Made by a program: the position numbers and the translations under genes | The notes under the pieces: generated by a model | Told to the model about the DNA's origin: nothing | The model's input: the letters and a program-made list of their open reading frames with translations, nothing else | Database searches by the model: none | Assembly (NCBI GenBank): GCA_009922495.1 | Contig: RFVQ01000003.1 | Span: 1-34,511 of the forward strand | From: Chitinophagia bacterium | GTDB taxonomy: Bacteria; Bacteroidota; Bacteroidia; Chitinophagales; Chitinophagaceae | Direction: 5' to 3' | Length of the DNA stretch: 34,511 nucleotides | Shown: in pieces, positions 8,300 to 18,700 of the stretch | How the letters are laid out: each line of letters begins with the position of its first letter | Position numbering within the stretch: position 1 is the stretch's first letter

Positions 8300-9538
8300 T
8301 CAATATAAAAGACGCACTTTGATCGTGCCTTTTACTTTGCGAAGCAGATCAGCTGCGTTTTTGGATAATTTTTTATCGACATCCAACACCACATAACCAA
8401 TCTCATCATTGGTCTTTAGGTATTGTCCCAGAATATTGATTTTATGATCAGACAAACTGATGTTGATCTCAGAAAGTACACCGGGGACATTTTGATGTAT
8501 ATGAAGTATCCTATGGGTTCCTTCCACGGGGGTAAGATTCAACTCCGGCACTGTATGCGAACCATAGGTAGAACCCATTTCCAGGTACTGGAGTAATTTA
8601 CTGCTTACATCTTCCCCGATATTGTGTTGTGCTTCTTCGGTTGAACCGCCAATATGAGGTGTCAGGAGAACATTGGAAAGATTTTGAAGCGGTGAGCTGA
8701 AATGATCTCCGTTTTTTTCGGGTTCCCAAGGGAATACATCAATGGCAGCCCCGCTCAAATGGCCCTCTTGCAGTGATTTGGACAAAGCATCCAGGTCCAC
8801 CACCTCTCCTCTCGCAAAATTGATCAATATTGCACCTTTCTTAAACTGCTTTAAAAGAGATTTGTTGATGATGTTCTTGGTCTGGCTTGTTTCAGGGATG
8901 TGCAAGGTCACAATATCAGACTCTGAAACCAGCTCTTTTAAGGATTTTCTAGCATCTGCATTGCCCAAAGGAAGTTTGGTCAGCACATCATAAAAGATAA
9001 CTTTCATGCCCATGGCCTCAGCAAGTATACTTACTTGTGAACCGATATTGCCGTATCCGATGATGCCTAATTTTTTGCCCCTGAGTTCAAAACTGCCTTT
9101 TGCATCTTTGTTCCAGATGCCTTCATGAGCGGCTTTGTTTTTGTCTAGGATTTTTCTGATCAAAATGATAGAGGCTCCAATGACCAGTTCTGCAACAGAG
9201 CGGGTATTGCTGTATGGAGCATTGAATACAACCACTCCTCTTTTTCGGGCTGCTGCAAGATTTACCTGGTTGGTTCCAATACAAAAACAACCAATGGCCT
9301 GTAATTTTTCGGCATGCTGGAGAACCCTTTCAGTTATCTGGGTTTTGGAACGGATGCCGATCATGTGGACATTTTTAATTTCCTGGATCAATTGATCCTC
9401 GGACAAGGCCCCACTGATTTTTTTGATATCTGAATACCCGGCATCCCTAAAGGCCCTGATGGCAGCCTCACTGATGTTCTCCAGAAAAAGAATCTTTATC
9501 TTATCTTTTGGATAGCTGGTAGTGGATGAACTCGCCAT
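8300..9538 (-). CDS. serA: D-3-phosphoglycerate dehydrogenase
   Basis: The enzyme oxidises 3-phosphoglycerate to 3-phosphohydroxypyruvate with NAD, the first step of serine synthesis. From the ATG at 9538 the protein has 412 residues, matching the short E. coli-type SerA. The ORF-track start at 9601 adds 21 residues with no family counterpart. Visible features are the substrate domain ending in GCFCIGTNQVNLAAA, the Rossmann loop GIIGYGNIGSQ, catalytic Arg in NFARGEVVD, the Glu in the LSGAAIDVFPWEP region, catalytic His in TPHIGGSTEEAQ, and a C-terminal ACT domain (HQNVPGVLSEINISL) that in this family binds serine for feedback inhibition. The kinase-like gene follows directly. A divergent serine hydrolase gene starts 69 nt away; that gap shows no convincing promoter. 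Confidence 0.95.
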   Translation of the reverse strand: MASSSTTSYPKDKIKILFLENISEAAIRAFRDAGYSDIKKISGALSEDQLIQEIKNVHMIGIRSKTQITERVLQHAEKLQAIGCFCIGTNQVNLAAARKRGVVVFNAPYSNTRSVAELVIGASIILIRKILDKNKAAHEGIWNKDAKGSFELRGKKLGIIGYGNIGSQVSILAEAMGMKVIFYDVLTKLPLGNADARKSLKELVSESDIVTLHIPETSQTKNIINKSLLKQFKKGAILINFARGEVVDLDALSKSLQEGHLSGAAIDVFPWEPEKNGDHFSSPLQNLSNVLLTPHIGGSTEEAQHNIGEDVSSKLLQYLEMGSTYGSHTVPELNLTPVEGTHRILHIHQNVPGVLSEINISLSDHKINILGQYLKTNDEIGYVVLDVDKKLSKNAADLLRKVKGTIKVRLLY

Positions 9539-9607
9539 CTTATTTAGAATTTTTAACGAAACGAAATTAGCAACTAATTCAACCCATTCCAATTCAAACA
9601 AGTCAGG

Positions 9608-10780
9608 ATGCAGAAGATCAAGGTATTTGTGTTATTATTTATCCTGTTTTCAGCTGTTTTTTATGTTTTAGACAAAAGGTTTGAGCCTCATCTGTTGAAA
9701 CCTGTCGAAAAATCAGTTGTATTGACCATGCCAACTGACATGACGCTCAATGATATAGACAGGTCAGTTCAGCGGTCCAGTAAAAAATACTTCGAAGAAA
9801 CTTTGAAAAGAAGTCGTTTCAATGGTGCCATTCTGGTTGCCAGGAATGGTAAAATCGTTTTTGAGGAATACAGTGGGCTGAAAGATGTGTTGAAAGGAGA
9901 TGCCATTGATTCAAGTACCGCTTTCCACCTTGCCTCTGTGTCTAAAACCTTTACAGCCATGTCCATTTTAAAACTAGCTGAAGAAGGGACTGTGCTCCTG
10001 GATGAGAGTGTTTCTAAATATTTGGCTGGCTTCCCTTTTTCAAATATCTCCATCCGAAACCTCTTGAGCCATCGAAGCGGTTTGCCCAACTATGTTCATT
10101 TTGTTGAGAAACTGGGTTGGGATACCCACCGGTATATTACCAACCAGGATATACTGAATCTCATCATACAACATGCCGAGAAATTAAAACCCGGTCGACC
10201 CAACGCCTACTTCGATTATTGCAATACCAACTATGCCTTGCTTGCATTGGTTGTTGAAAAAGTAGCGAAAACCAGTTTTGCAAAATTTCTGGACAGCTCT
10301 TTCTTTACACCACTGGGGATGACCCATAGCTTTGTATTTGACACCACTCAATCCAACAAAGTTTTACAATCCTATAAGTTCAATAATCGCAGGGAGCCCA
10401 TGATGTTTTTGGATGCCGTTTATGGAGACAAGAATATTTACAGCACTCCAAGGGACATGATGAAATGGGACTGGGCGCTGCTTCCAGGAAATCTTTTTAC
10501 GCAACACACATTGGAGGAGGCTTTCAAAGGATACAGTTATGAGCGCCGGGGGCTTAGGAACTATGGATTGGGATGGCGCCTCTATGAAATGCCCAGTGGA
10601 AAGAAAATAATTTATCACAATGGCTGGTGGCATGGCAACAACACCGTTTTTAGCCGACTTCCAGCAGATTCTACTGTCATCATTGTTTTGGGAAATAAGT
10701 TCAACAGAAGTATTTATCAGGCCAAGAAAATTGCCGGAGCCTTCTCCGGATATGGCATTCAATTGGATGAAGATGATTGA
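9608..10780 (+). CDS. Membrane-anchored beta-lactamase/penicillin-binding-protein-like serine hydrolase
   Basis: This 390-residue protein starts with a membrane segment (residues about 4-20, IKVFVLLFILFSAVFYVL), so it is probably anchored with its domain in the periplasm. The class C beta-lactamase family motifs are in order: S110-V-S-K113 within LASVSKTFTAMSIL, the Tyr motif YCN at 204-206 within YFDYCNTNYALLAL, and a C-terminal HNGWWHGN in place of the KTG box. Members act as esterases, D-amino-acid peptidases or cell-wall enzymes; true resistance beta-lactamases are a minority. The actual substrate cannot be told. The 3' end overlaps the start of nnrD by several bases, implying cotranscription. 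Confidence 0.88.
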   Translation: MQKIKVFVLLFILFSAVFYVLDKRFEPHLLKPVEKSVVLTMPTDMTLNDIDRSVQRSSKKYFEETLKRSRFNGAILVARNGKIVFEEYSGLKDVLKGDAIDSSTAFHLASVSKTFTAMSILKLAEEGTVLLDESVSKYLAGFPFSNISIRNLLSHRSGLPNYVHFVEKLGWDTHRYITNQDILNLIIQHAEKLKPGRPNAYFDYCNTNYALLALVVEKVAKTSFAKFLDSSFFTPLGMTHSFVFDTTQSNKVLQSYKFNNRREPMMFLDAVYGDKNIYSTPRDMMKWDWALLPGNLFTQHTLEEAFKGYSYERRGLRNYGLGWRLYEMPSGKKIIYHNGWWHGNNTVFSRLPADSTVIIVLGNKFNRSIYQAKKIAGAFSGYGIQLDEDD

Positions 10781-11654
10781 TGTTCCAAAAGATCTTCGGC
10801 TATTGGACAGGAATCATTTGTTTGAAAAAAGCATAGCGCATGCTCGAAGCATCCTCAAAGACTATGATCCTTTTGTGCACAAAGGAAATCGGGGACATTT
10901 GGGACTCATAGCAGGTTCAGATGGCATGGCTGGTGCTGCAATCCTGTCAGCCATGGCAGCCAACAAAAGCGGATTGGGAAAGCTTACAGTAGGCATACCC
11001 AGGAAGTACGAACTTTTGATTCACCAAACCATACCCGAAGCATTGGTTAGGGAACAAAACGAACTTCTTTTCTCAAATCCTTTTCATGCCCTTGCCATTG
11101 GTCCGGGTATTGGATTGTCCCCATTGTCCGAAAAACTATTGGATTCAGCCATTTCCTCCCAAAAGGCAATGGTATTGGATGCCGATGCCTTGACCCTTTT
11201 GGCACGCAATCCTGCCTATTTTAAATCATTACCCGGCTCTTCCATTCTGACCCCACACCTTGGAGAATGGGAAAGACTCTTTGGGAATTCCGATGATGAT
11301 GAATCAAGAATAATCACTTCAATTGAATACTGTAATAAATACAATATCAACATATTAATAAAGGGTCATGTATCCGTATTTGTTACTGCAGATGGTAATT
11401 TTTACCTGAATGGAACCGGCAATTCCGGCATGGCCAAGGCCGGGAGCGGAGACGTCTTGACAGGTCTAATAGGAGGCCTTTTGGCACAGGGTTACTCAGC
11501 CGCCGAGGCAGGTATTCTTGGTATGTTCATCCACGGAATGGCGGGTGACCTAGCCCAAGAGGTACTCGGGTCTGATTTCATGACTGCGACAGACCAGATT
11601 TACTATCTTTCCAAGGCTTTTAAATGCCTAAGGATTAGTGACGCAAATCCTTGA
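10773..11654 (+). CDS. nnrD: ADP-dependent NAD(P)H-hydrate dehydratase
   Basis: The enzyme repairs damaged NADHX/NADPHX by dehydrating it at the cost of ADP in most bacteria. The protein is the YjeF C-terminal (ribokinase-like) domain alone. It shows KGNRGHLGLIAGSDGMAGAA near the N-terminus, ALAIGPGIG, LDADALTLL, TPHLGEWERL, and the phosphate-binding NGTGNSGMAKAGSGDVLTG. The ORF track extends back to 10620 inside the preceding gene, but homology begins after the ATG at 10773 (MIDVPKD), giving 293 residues and an 8-base overlap with the preceding stop; the ATG at 10767 is also possible. The epimerase partner (NnrE domain) is not fused and not in the window. Confidence 0.92.
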   Translation: MIDVPKDLRLLDRNHLFEKSIAHARSILKDYDPFVHKGNRGHLGLIAGSDGMAGAAILSAMAANKSGLGKLTVGIPRKYELLIHQTIPEALVREQNELLFSNPFHALAIGPGIGLSPLSEKLLDSAISSQKAMVLDADALTLLARNPAYFKSLPGSSILTPHLGEWERLFGNSDDDESRIITSIEYCNKYNINILIKGHVSVFVTADGNFYLNGTGNSGMAKAGSGDVLTGLIGGLLAQGYSAAEAGILGMFIHGMAGDLAQEVLGSDFMTATDQIYYLSKAFKCLRISDANP

Positions 11655-11680
11655 TTATTTGCATGTTTTGCTTATTTTTG
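11651..11680 (+). promoter_or_regulatory. Putative Bacteroidota-type promoter for hppA
   Basis: TATTTTTG at 11673-11680 matches the TAnnTTTG -7 consensus of the Bacteroidota primary sigma factor. A TTG at 11651-11653, 19 nt upstream, fits the -33 element, and it overlaps the nnrD stop region. The expected transcription start, about 5-7 nt downstream, falls at the beginning of a small hairpin and gives a leader of roughly 50 nt before the hppA ATG at 11735. Assigned by eye only. Confidence 0.5.
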
Positions 11681-11685
11681 CACCC

Positions 11686-11703
11686 CCAAAGTCGATACTT
11701 TGG
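11686..11703 (+). promoter_or_regulatory. Stem-loop in the hppA 5' leader
   Basis: CCAAAGT and ACTTTGG form a perfect 7-bp inverted repeat around a CGAT loop. It lies where the predicted transcript would begin, about 30 nt before the hppA start codon. A hairpin at the very 5' end of an mRNA can protect it from decay. It is not followed by a T-run, so it is not a terminator for nnrD. Function is inferred. Confidence 0.4.
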
Positions 11704-11734
11704 TTACCTCGAATCAAAACGAATTGAACTGTTT

Positions 11735-14149
11735 ATGCAAAATCTATTCTACCTCGTTCCAGTTATGGGTCTGATAGGCCTGATCTACACCATTGTCAAA
11801 TTCAATTGGGTATCCAAACAGGATGCAGGTTCTGACAGAATGAAAGAGATCAGCAATTATATTGCTGAGGGCGCAATGGCCTTTTTGAAAGCCGAGTGGA
11901 AGATATTAGGATATTTTGTGGTGGTAGTGGCTTTGTTGCTGGCATTTATGTCCACCAGCAATCCCAACTCCCATTGGAGCATTTCCCTGGCCTTCATTTT
12001 TGGCGCTTTCAGCAGTGCCCTGGCAGGGTATATCGGAATGAAAGTGGCTACCCAGGCCAATGTGAGAACAGCCAATGCCGCCAGAACCAGCCTTTCCAAA
12101 GCGCTGAATGTATCTTTTACCGGAGGTGCAGTGATGGGTCTGGGTGTTGCAGGTTTGGCGGTACTCGGACTTGGCGCCTTGTACATCATTTTGAAAGAGG
12201 TTTTTGCACCAGGAAGTGCTGCCAATTCTGAGGATATGGTGAAGACAATTGAAGTGTTGACCGGATTCTCTTTGGGTGCAGAGTCTATTGCACTTTTTGC
12301 CCGTGTGGGGGGTGGTATTTATACCAAGGCCGCTGACGTGGGTGCCGATCTTGTGGGAAAGGTTGAAGCGGGTATTCCAGAGGACGATCCCAGAAATCCT
12401 GCTACCATCGCTGATAATGTTGGGGATAATGTAGGTGACGTTGCCGGTATGGGTGCTGATCTTTTCGGTTCATATGTAGCCACCGTCTTGGCTACCATGG
12501 TATTGGGTCAGGAAACCACTTCTGTAGACAATTTTGGTGGATTTGCCCCTATCCTTCTTCCCATGCTGATCGCTGGTGTGGGAATTCTATTCTCGATCAT
12601 TGGAACCTGGTTTGTCAGGGTTAGTGATGCTGCGGGTATCAGCACAGACAATGTCCAAAAGGCACTGAACATGGGCAATTGGGGATCAATTGTGCTTACC
12701 GCCATTGCTTGTGCAGGTCTGGTTTACTATATTCTTCCAGCTGAAATGAGTCTTAGAGGCGAAACATTCACCAACAATGGTGTAATGGGCGCCATCATTG
12801 TAGGATTGGTTGTAGGTACTTTGATGAGCATCATCACTGAATATTATACTGCCATGGGCAAACGTCCGGTCCTTTCCATTATCCGACAGTCCTCTACTGG
12901 TCATGCAACCAATGTTATTGGCGGTTTGGCTGTGGGAATGGAATCAACCATGTTGCCCATCCTTGTTCTGGCTGGCGGTATTTGGGGGTCATACGCGTGT
13001 GCAGGTCTCTACGGAGTTGCCATTGCAGCGGCCGGTATGATGGCCACAACTGCGATGCAGTTGGCCATTGATGCATTTGGCCCTATTGCTGATAATGCTG
13101 GAGGTATTGCTGAAATGAGTGAATTGCCCAAGGAGGTTCGTGAAAAAACAGATGTATTGGATGCTGTGGGAAATACCACTGCTGCCACCGGTAAAGGTTT
13201 TGCCATCGCTTCCGCTGCGCTTACCGCTCTTGCGCTGTTCGCTGCATATGTGGGTGTTGTCAACCACAATGGTTACAAAATGGACGGTATCGATATTTAC
13301 AAGGCTGATGTATTGGCTTCCTTGTTTGTTGGAGCCATGGTGCCTTTTATCTTCTCTTCACTAGCCATCAGGGCAGTAGGACAAGCAGCCATGTCAATGG
13401 TAGAAGAGGTTCGCAGGCAGTTCAGAACGATTGCCGGTATCATGGAAGGTACAGGTAAGCCTGAATATGACAAATGTGTTGCCATTTCAACTGAAGCATC
13501 TATCAAAAAAATGATGCTTCCAGGAGCTATCGCCATTGTATCTCCTCTGGTTATTGGATTCATCATGGGCCCAGAAGCGCTTGGCGGATTTTTGGCTGGT
13601 GCTACTGTAAGTGGCGTTTTGATGGGAATGTTCCAGAACAATGCCGGTGGTGCATGGGACAATGCCAAGAAAAGCTTTGAAAAAGGGGTTGAGATCAATG
13701 GAGAAATGTATTACAAAAAATCTGACCCCCACAAAGCATCTGTTACAGGGGACACCGTAGGGGATCCTTTCAAAGATACTTCTGGCCCTTCCATGAACAT
13801 CCTGATCAAATTGATGTCCATTGTTTCACTGGTTGTAGCTCCTACCCTTGCTCAATTGCATGAGTCTAAAGCTGTGGCAACAGAGACCAAAATTGAAAAG
13901 AATATCCAGATATCCGTGATGAGCAATGACACCACGCAATCTGAAACAGTTATCACAGAAGGCCCTAATGATGGTTTGATTCAGGCTCTCCAGGCAGATG
14001 GACTGATGCCAGAGGGTTCTGTTGAAATCCATTTTGAAAATGGCAAACTGACCATCAATGGAAAAGAAGTGGACGCCTCTCCATACAAATCCTATCTAAA
14101 AGGTGATAAGATGGACATCAAGATTGACTTGAAAAAAATGGAGAAATAA
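11735..14149 (+). CDS. hppA: Membrane-bound pyrophosphatase, K+-dependent type, with C-terminal extension
   Basis: The enzyme couples pyrophosphate hydrolysis to H+ or Na+ export across the inner membrane. The ORF track begins at a TTG in the nnrD stop (11651), but family similarity starts at the ATG at 11735 ([13 protein letters not shown]), giving 804 residues. Catalytic loops are visible: [20 protein letters not shown] and [18 protein letters not shown] (about residues 205-245), plus [17 protein letters not shown] near residue 670. [11 protein letters not shown] has Ala where K+-independent enzymes carry Lys, so the K+-dependent class is expected; H+ versus Na+ cannot be decided. After the last membrane helix, about 100 extra hydrophilic residues (about 705-804) follow, which ordinary members lack. 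Promoter upstream, terminator downstream. Confidence 0.95.
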   Translation: MQNLFYLVPVMGLIGLIYTIVKFNWVSKQDAGSDRMKEISNYIAEGAMAFLKAEWKILGYFVVVVALLLAFMSTSNPNSHWSISLAFIFGAFSSALAGYIGMKVATQANVRTANAARTSLSKALNVSFTGGAVMGLGVAGLAVLGLGALYIILKEVFAPGSAANSEDMVKTIEVLTGFSLGAESIALFARVGGGIYTKAADVGADLVGKVEAGIPEDDPRNPATIADNVGDNVGDVAGMGADLFGSYVATVLATMVLGQETTSVDNFGGFAPILLPMLIAGVGILFSIIGTWFVRVSDAAGISTDNVQKALNMGNWGSIVLTAIACAGLVYYILPAEMSLRGETFTNNGVMGAIIVGLVVGTLMSIITEYYTAMGKRPVLSIIRQSSTGHATNVIGGLAVGMESTMLPILVLAGGIWGSYACAGLYGVAIAAAGMMATTAMQLAIDAFGPIADNAGGIAEMSELPKEVREKTDVLDAVGNTTAATGKGFAIASAALTALALFAAYVGVVNHNGYKMDGIDIYKADVLASLFVGAMVPFIFSSLAIRAVGQAAMSMVEEVRRQFRTIAGIMEGTGKPEYDKCVAISTEASIKKMMLPGAIAIVSPLVIGFIMGPEALGGFLAGATVSGVLMGMFQNNAGGAWDNAKKSFEKGVEINGEMYYKKSDPHKASVTGDTVGDPFKDTSGPSMNILIKLMSIVSLVVAPTLAQLHESKAVATETKIEKNIQISVMSNDTTQSETVITEGPNDGLIQALQADGLMPEGSVEIHFENGKLTINGKEVDASPYKSYLKGDKMDIKIDLKKMEK

Positions 14150-14174
14150 GCTTGCAACAAATTCATGATACGAT

Positions 14175-14209
14175 AATAAAAAACCCCTTCTGCGAAGGGG
14201 TTTTTTATT
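14175..14209. terminator. Symmetric rho-independent terminator between hppA and the lipoprotein gene
   Basis: AACCCCTTC-TGC-GAAGGGGTT forms a GC-rich hairpin flanked by an A-run on the left and a T-run on the right (AATAAAAAA/TTTTTTATT). It can therefore end transcription from both sides: hppA (+), whose stop is 25 nt upstream, and the lipoprotein gene (-), whose stop is 17 nt away on the other side. Confidence 0.92.
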
Positions 14210-14225
14210 GCGTTTTCAAGTAAAA

Positions 14226-14672
14226 TTATTTGCGGGCAACCTTGAATGTTTTGGTTGCGGTATTGGTTGCGGTTTTCTGAGAAGAAACCACAACCGATAC
14301 GTTGTACAAGACACCCGATGCGAGTGTGCCGGTAGAAATATCATTGGCTGCTACTGTTGATTTCACATTCTTGCTGTCAAGCAGGGTACCATTGTTATCC
14401 TGCTTCGTTGCGATATCAATACTGATGCCAGAACTGGGCATTTTCGAAGTCAAGCTAACTTTGAAAGAATATGTGCCCGACAAAGATGTTGCAGTCGTAG
14501 TGCCTGGATCAGGGTCTAAACTAAAAGCAATATTTTCTTCCACTTCAACGGGTGGAGGTGGAGGGGGTGGTGTTGGAGGTGTTGGGGTAGAACCGCCTTT
14601 TTTTCCGCAGGAGGCTAAAATTGTTGTCAACAATACAAGTATAAAAACATTCTTTCTAAACATGCCTTTCAT
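14226..14672 (-). CDS. Small proline-rich lipoprotein of unknown function
   Basis: The 148-residue product starts with a lipoprotein signal (residues 1-22), with lipobox LASC preceding a Lys-Gly stretch. It continues into a proline-rich linker (STPTPPTPPPPPPPVE) and then a Ser/Thr-rich beta-type region of about 100 residues, with phrases such as SGTYSFKVSLTSKMPSSG. I do not recognise a named domain; the tail resembles a single Ig-like or fibronectin-like unit. It is likely carried to the outer membrane. The ATG three codons later is an alternative start. It lies 30 nt downstream of the PorP/SprF gene on the same strand and may be the last gene of that transcript. The linker is encoded by a C-rich tract (CCACCTCCACC) that could be prone to length change. 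Confidence 0.75.
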   Translation of the reverse strand: MKGMFRKNVFILVLLTTILASCGKKGGSTPTPPTPPPPPPPVEVEENIAFSLDPDPGTTTATSLSGTYSFKVSLTSKMPSSGISIDIATKQDNNGTLLDSKNVKSTVAANDISTGTLASGVLYNVSVVVSSQKTATNTATKTFKVARK

Positions 14673-14702
14673 TTTTATAAAAATACAGAGTTCTTGTCTT
14701 TT

Positions 14703-15719
14703 TTACCAAATATTCCTTGGACAAAGATCGCCATATACATTGTTCAGGGTAAAACCCAAAACAATTTCATGGGTACCGCGGTTCATGGTACTCAAAAGAT
14801 ATTTCCCCCTATTGAGGTCATACGCATAACTTACGTTCAACGTATGGGCAATATTCAATCCTACCATACCAGAAAAACCATCGCCTTTTCTGAAATTACC
14901 TCCGATCCACATCAAATCCCTGTATTGCGTTTTTAGGTTCACATCAACCCCCAATGGGATTCCCGCTATATACCTCACCATAGTCGAGGGCAGGATTGAA
15001 ATATCATTGCTTAGCTGTATACGATACCCAGCGGTCATAAAAAGATGGGGAATCAAAGTTGATTTATAGATTGAACTGTCCACCAAATTCAATCGAACCG
15101 GTATGATTTGCTGTGCAGAAAGTCCTGCAAAGTAATTTGAGGAATACAGCCATAGACCGGCATTCATTTCAGGCTTGATTTTGGTCAAATTGCTGGTAGA
15201 ATTGCCAATGGCTGGATCAAAAGGGGTAGCCAGTGTAATTTTACTTTGATTGATATTAAAGGAAGATAAGCCTAAACCAAAACCCGCAGCAAGACTGGTT
15301 GTTGCAGACAATCCCATATGGTAGGAATATGTCCCATAGGTGGTGGTTCGGTTTATGTAACCTGTAGCATAGTTAATCACTGTAAGGCCTACTCCATGAT
15401 GAGGAGGAGCTGGAGTATAATTGGCCCAATACTCTCTGCCCCTGGGATTTTGTCCTTTCATGTCAAAAGAAGAAACTGATTCACGGTAATCTTTTTTGCC
15501 TATTGATCCGTGAACAGTAGCATACAAAGTCTTGGGGGCTCCCTCAATTCCCAACCACTGGTTTCTCATGCTCAACTTGACATCAATATAATTCTCTATG
15601 CCACCAATAGCAGGATTTACTATGTAGTTATTCATAATATACTGCGTATAATGTGGGCGTTGTTGAGCCTTAACACATACTATTGATAAAATGAATAAAA
15701 GGGTTATACAATTTTTCAT
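14703..15719 (-). CDS. PorP/SprF family type IX secretion system outer-membrane protein
   Basis: The protein has 338 residues with a cleavable signal peptide (MKNCITLLFILSIVCVKAQ). The mature part opens with the family hallmark QRPHYTQYIMNNYIVNPA and then SMRNQWLGIEGAPKT, followed by alternating beta strands expected of an outer-membrane barrel. PorP/SprF-like proteins pair with large T9SS cargo bearing the type B C-terminal domain and help export or anchor it. The gene starts 2 nt after the stop of exactly such a cargo gene, so the two are almost certainly cotranscribed and functionally paired. Flavobacterium SprB/SprF is the best-studied example. Several paralogues per genome are usual, so I give no gene symbol. 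Confidence 0.93.
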   Translation of the reverse strand: MKNCITLLFILSIVCVKAQQRPHYTQYIMNNYIVNPAIGGIENYIDVKLSMRNQWLGIEGAPKTLYATVHGSIGKKDYRESVSSFDMKGQNPRGREYWANYTPAPPHHGVGLTVINYATGYINRTTTYGTYSYHMGLSATTSLAAGFGLGLSSFNINQSKITLATPFDPAIGNSTSNLTKIKPEMNAGLWLYSSNYFAGLSAQQIIPVRLNLVDSSIYKSTLIPHLFMTAGYRIQLSNDISILPSTMVRYIAGIPLGVDVNLKTQYRDLMWIGGNFRKGDGFSGMVGLNIAHTLNVSYAYDLNRGKYLLSTMNRGTHEIVLGFTLNNVYGDLCPRNIW

Positions 15720-15721
15720 GC

Positions 15722-18700
15722 TTATTTAATAATGGTTACATATCCTGCTATCTTTCGCCTACCCGACTTGGGATCAATTACATAATAGTAAGTACCGAAC
15801 GGAAGTGCTTTTCCATTACTGGTTCCATCCCATTTGTTTGCATATCCAACAGACCGATAGACCAATTGTCCTTGTGTAGTATATACTTCAAGAACACATC
15901 CAGGATATTGATCAAGATACTTTATTTCCCATTGATCATTTACCCCGTCACCATTGGGGGTAAAGGTATTGGGAGGTTTTGGAAGTTTTAAAACAGTAAC
16001 CAAGAGATCGTCAGTGCTTGTACAAGCACCCCTACCGGTCACACTCAAAGTATAAACAATATCCTCTTGTGGCTTTACCACCAGGGGTTGCAGAATATTC
16101 ACATCAGACAAATACGTTGCGGGACTCCAGCGATACACCAAAGCATCCCCAGAGGCTGCAGCGAAAATTTGTTTTTGACCATCGTCCAACACAAATAGAT
16201 CAGGCCCTGCTGAAATCTTGGGATATGGATGAATTATAATTTGTTTACTTGTTGTATCTGAGATACAACCTTCAGAAGACTTGACCCACAAAGAAATCAA
16301 GAAGCTTCCGGAAGCCCTGTGTTGATACAATGGATTTTTTTGGGTATCTGTGGCTCCATTTCCAAAATCCCAGTTCCATTCACTGATCGGTCTTACAAAC
16401 CCCGTACTGGTATCAAGATATTGTATGTCCTTTCCCAGACAAACCGAATCAAGACTGCTAAATCCTGCTTTGGGCTGAGGGAAAACATCCACCAGTACTT
16501 TGGCAATTGAATCAATGCATCCATTGCTCGTTGTTGCGACCAATTTTATGTTGTAAGCTCCCAAAGCAGAAAAATAATGAAGACCATCTTTGGCAACTGT
16601 AACGGAGGGATCCCTTGTATCACCATATGTCCACTTATAGGTCAGCAAAGATCCTGTACCATCTGGAACATCTGTATTGTTCAGAAATACCGCTTTACCC
16701 TCAGGTAAACAGACCTTGGGCAAGGTAAAATTCACGATGGGCAATGGATTTACTTTGACTGGCACCACTTTGGGGATACTGGTACAACCATTGGTGGTGA
16801 CAACATCCAAACTGGCATTATAGGTATTGTAGGAAGTGTATGTATAGTTCTGAGGGCTGCCATTGTTTACTTTCCTTACAGCTGACCCATCTCCAAAAAT
16901 CCAATTCCAACTGACAATCGATCCTGCATTTGCAATAGATTTATCAGTAAATGTAATGGCGTTTTTCTCACAGGTAATGTTAGCAATTGTAAAATCTGCC
17001 GTTGGCCTGGGCCAAACAATGATATTTCCCTTGGTCTCAGAAAAACATCCTTTGGAGGAAGTAAATCGATAGATTATTTCATGGGTGCCAGGTGTAGCCA
17101 GTGCTGGGTCAAAAACACCACTTGTACTGACCCCATTTCCTTTAAAAGTTTCAAATCCAGGGGGTATTCCTGATACATCCGTGAAACTTGCCTCGTTTAA
17201 TCTCCGTGGTTGAGCTTCCAGGCAAATTCCTTGCAATGATTGCATGCTTACCAAAGGACTTCCTTTGACAACAATGGTCTTCAATTCATCATCCACACAG
17301 CTCCCGCCAGAAAATGCCCTGATACGGATGGTGAATGTTTTGGTTGCCTGGTTGAGAAAATCGCTATAAAGATTGGTATAAATCTTGTTAACCGATGGAT
17401 TATCATCGGAGACAAAAGTAGTTGGACTGTTTAGATAATCCCAATAGATTTCCAGCTTGGAAACAGTACCAAAATCAACGGTGGACAAATTTTGGATACC
17501 AACACTGGTATTGCTGCAAAGCGAATCTGATCTTAAAACAGTAAAATCTGCTTTAGGGGTAGCCCCATTCACGGTGAAAGACTGAGAAAGTGAACTGATG
17601 CATCCTACAGAACTGGTTGATTTTAGAACAACTGTATATACCCTGGCTGCTGAATATTTATGTGTTGCCAATGTGCCCGTTCCTGCATCAGGGTTTGAAC
17701 TGCTTGCATTGGGGTCACCAAATTGCCATTCATGGCTCAATTTCTGTAAGGTGTCGGCCAGTGTTGTTGTACTTTTGAATTCTGCAAAAGCATCGTTCAA
17801 ACATACTTCAGGAAGTGTGAAACCCACATTGGGCTTGGGATTGATCCTAACAGTCTTTAGCAGTGTATCACTCTTGCAACCTTTTGAATTTTCTACCATC
17901 AAGCTGATCACCTGATCACCCCATTGGGTAAAGACGGTAGAAATAACAGCAGCTGGATCCGTGATATCCAAGGAGGATGCCGTAGTGCCTAATTTCCAAT
18001 TCCATCGTTTGATGGACCCTACATTGGCAACAGCTTCTTGTAAAAAACCAACCGTTTCTGTAGCACATGCCGGATCCACCATTCTGAATTGTGGAGTAGG
18101 AAGTGGATGAATCGTAAAAGACTTTGAAATCGTATCACTGACACAACCATCAGCAGTAAACCCATGCAAGGTGGCAGTATAGGTGCCGGGGGCATTGACC
18201 TTTATCAATGGATTTTTCAAAGTATCTGATGTGCCGTTGGAAAAAGACCAGTTCCATTTTTTCAATACCCTTCCCTGAGGGTTGATCAAATCATTGAATT
18301 GTGTAGACTCGCGCAGGCAAACTTCTGGCGTCACAGTAAAATCAGCCTTGGGTTGAGCATATACTGAATTTAATATTTGGGTAAGAGAATCAACACAGCC
18401 ATTGCCTGAGGTAACTATGAGTTTTACATTGTAGGGTCCGATAGTAGAATATCGGTGAACAGGAGACGATACAATAGCGGTGTCAGGATTGGAAGCATTG
18501 GCGTTGGGGTCTCCAAAAAACCATTTATAAGAAAAAGCAGCACTGGTTCCGTTGGAGATGGAAGATGCATCCGTAAAATTGGCTTTGCCATCGGGAAGAC
18601 AGACAATGGGTATACCAAAAGAAACTTTTGGATTAGGATAGTTGGTAAAGGTTAATCTTTTTTCGGGACTTAAACAGCCATTTGCTGTCTTGACTTTCAA

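Noticed and set aside
9539-9601. N-terminal 21-residue extension of SerA in the ORF track
   Set aside because: No family counterpart; the ATG at 9538 gives the usual 412-residue protein.
9608-10780. Antibiotic-resistance beta-lactamase
   Set aside because: The membrane anchor, the HNG box in place of KTG and the housekeeping neighbours fit the general serine-hydrolase family better; resistance cannot be claimed.
13297-13698. 133-residue minus-strand ORF, and similar minus ORFs at 11857-12225 and 12989-13267
   Set aside because: Antisense to conserved hppA coding sequence; such open frames are common opposite Ala/Gly-rich membrane proteins and have no recognisable domain.
14302-14829. 175-residue plus-strand ORF across the lipoprotein and PorP/SprF ends
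   Set aside because: Its glycine run is the reverse of the lipoprotein's proline codons, and both underlying minus-strand genes have clear signals and domains.
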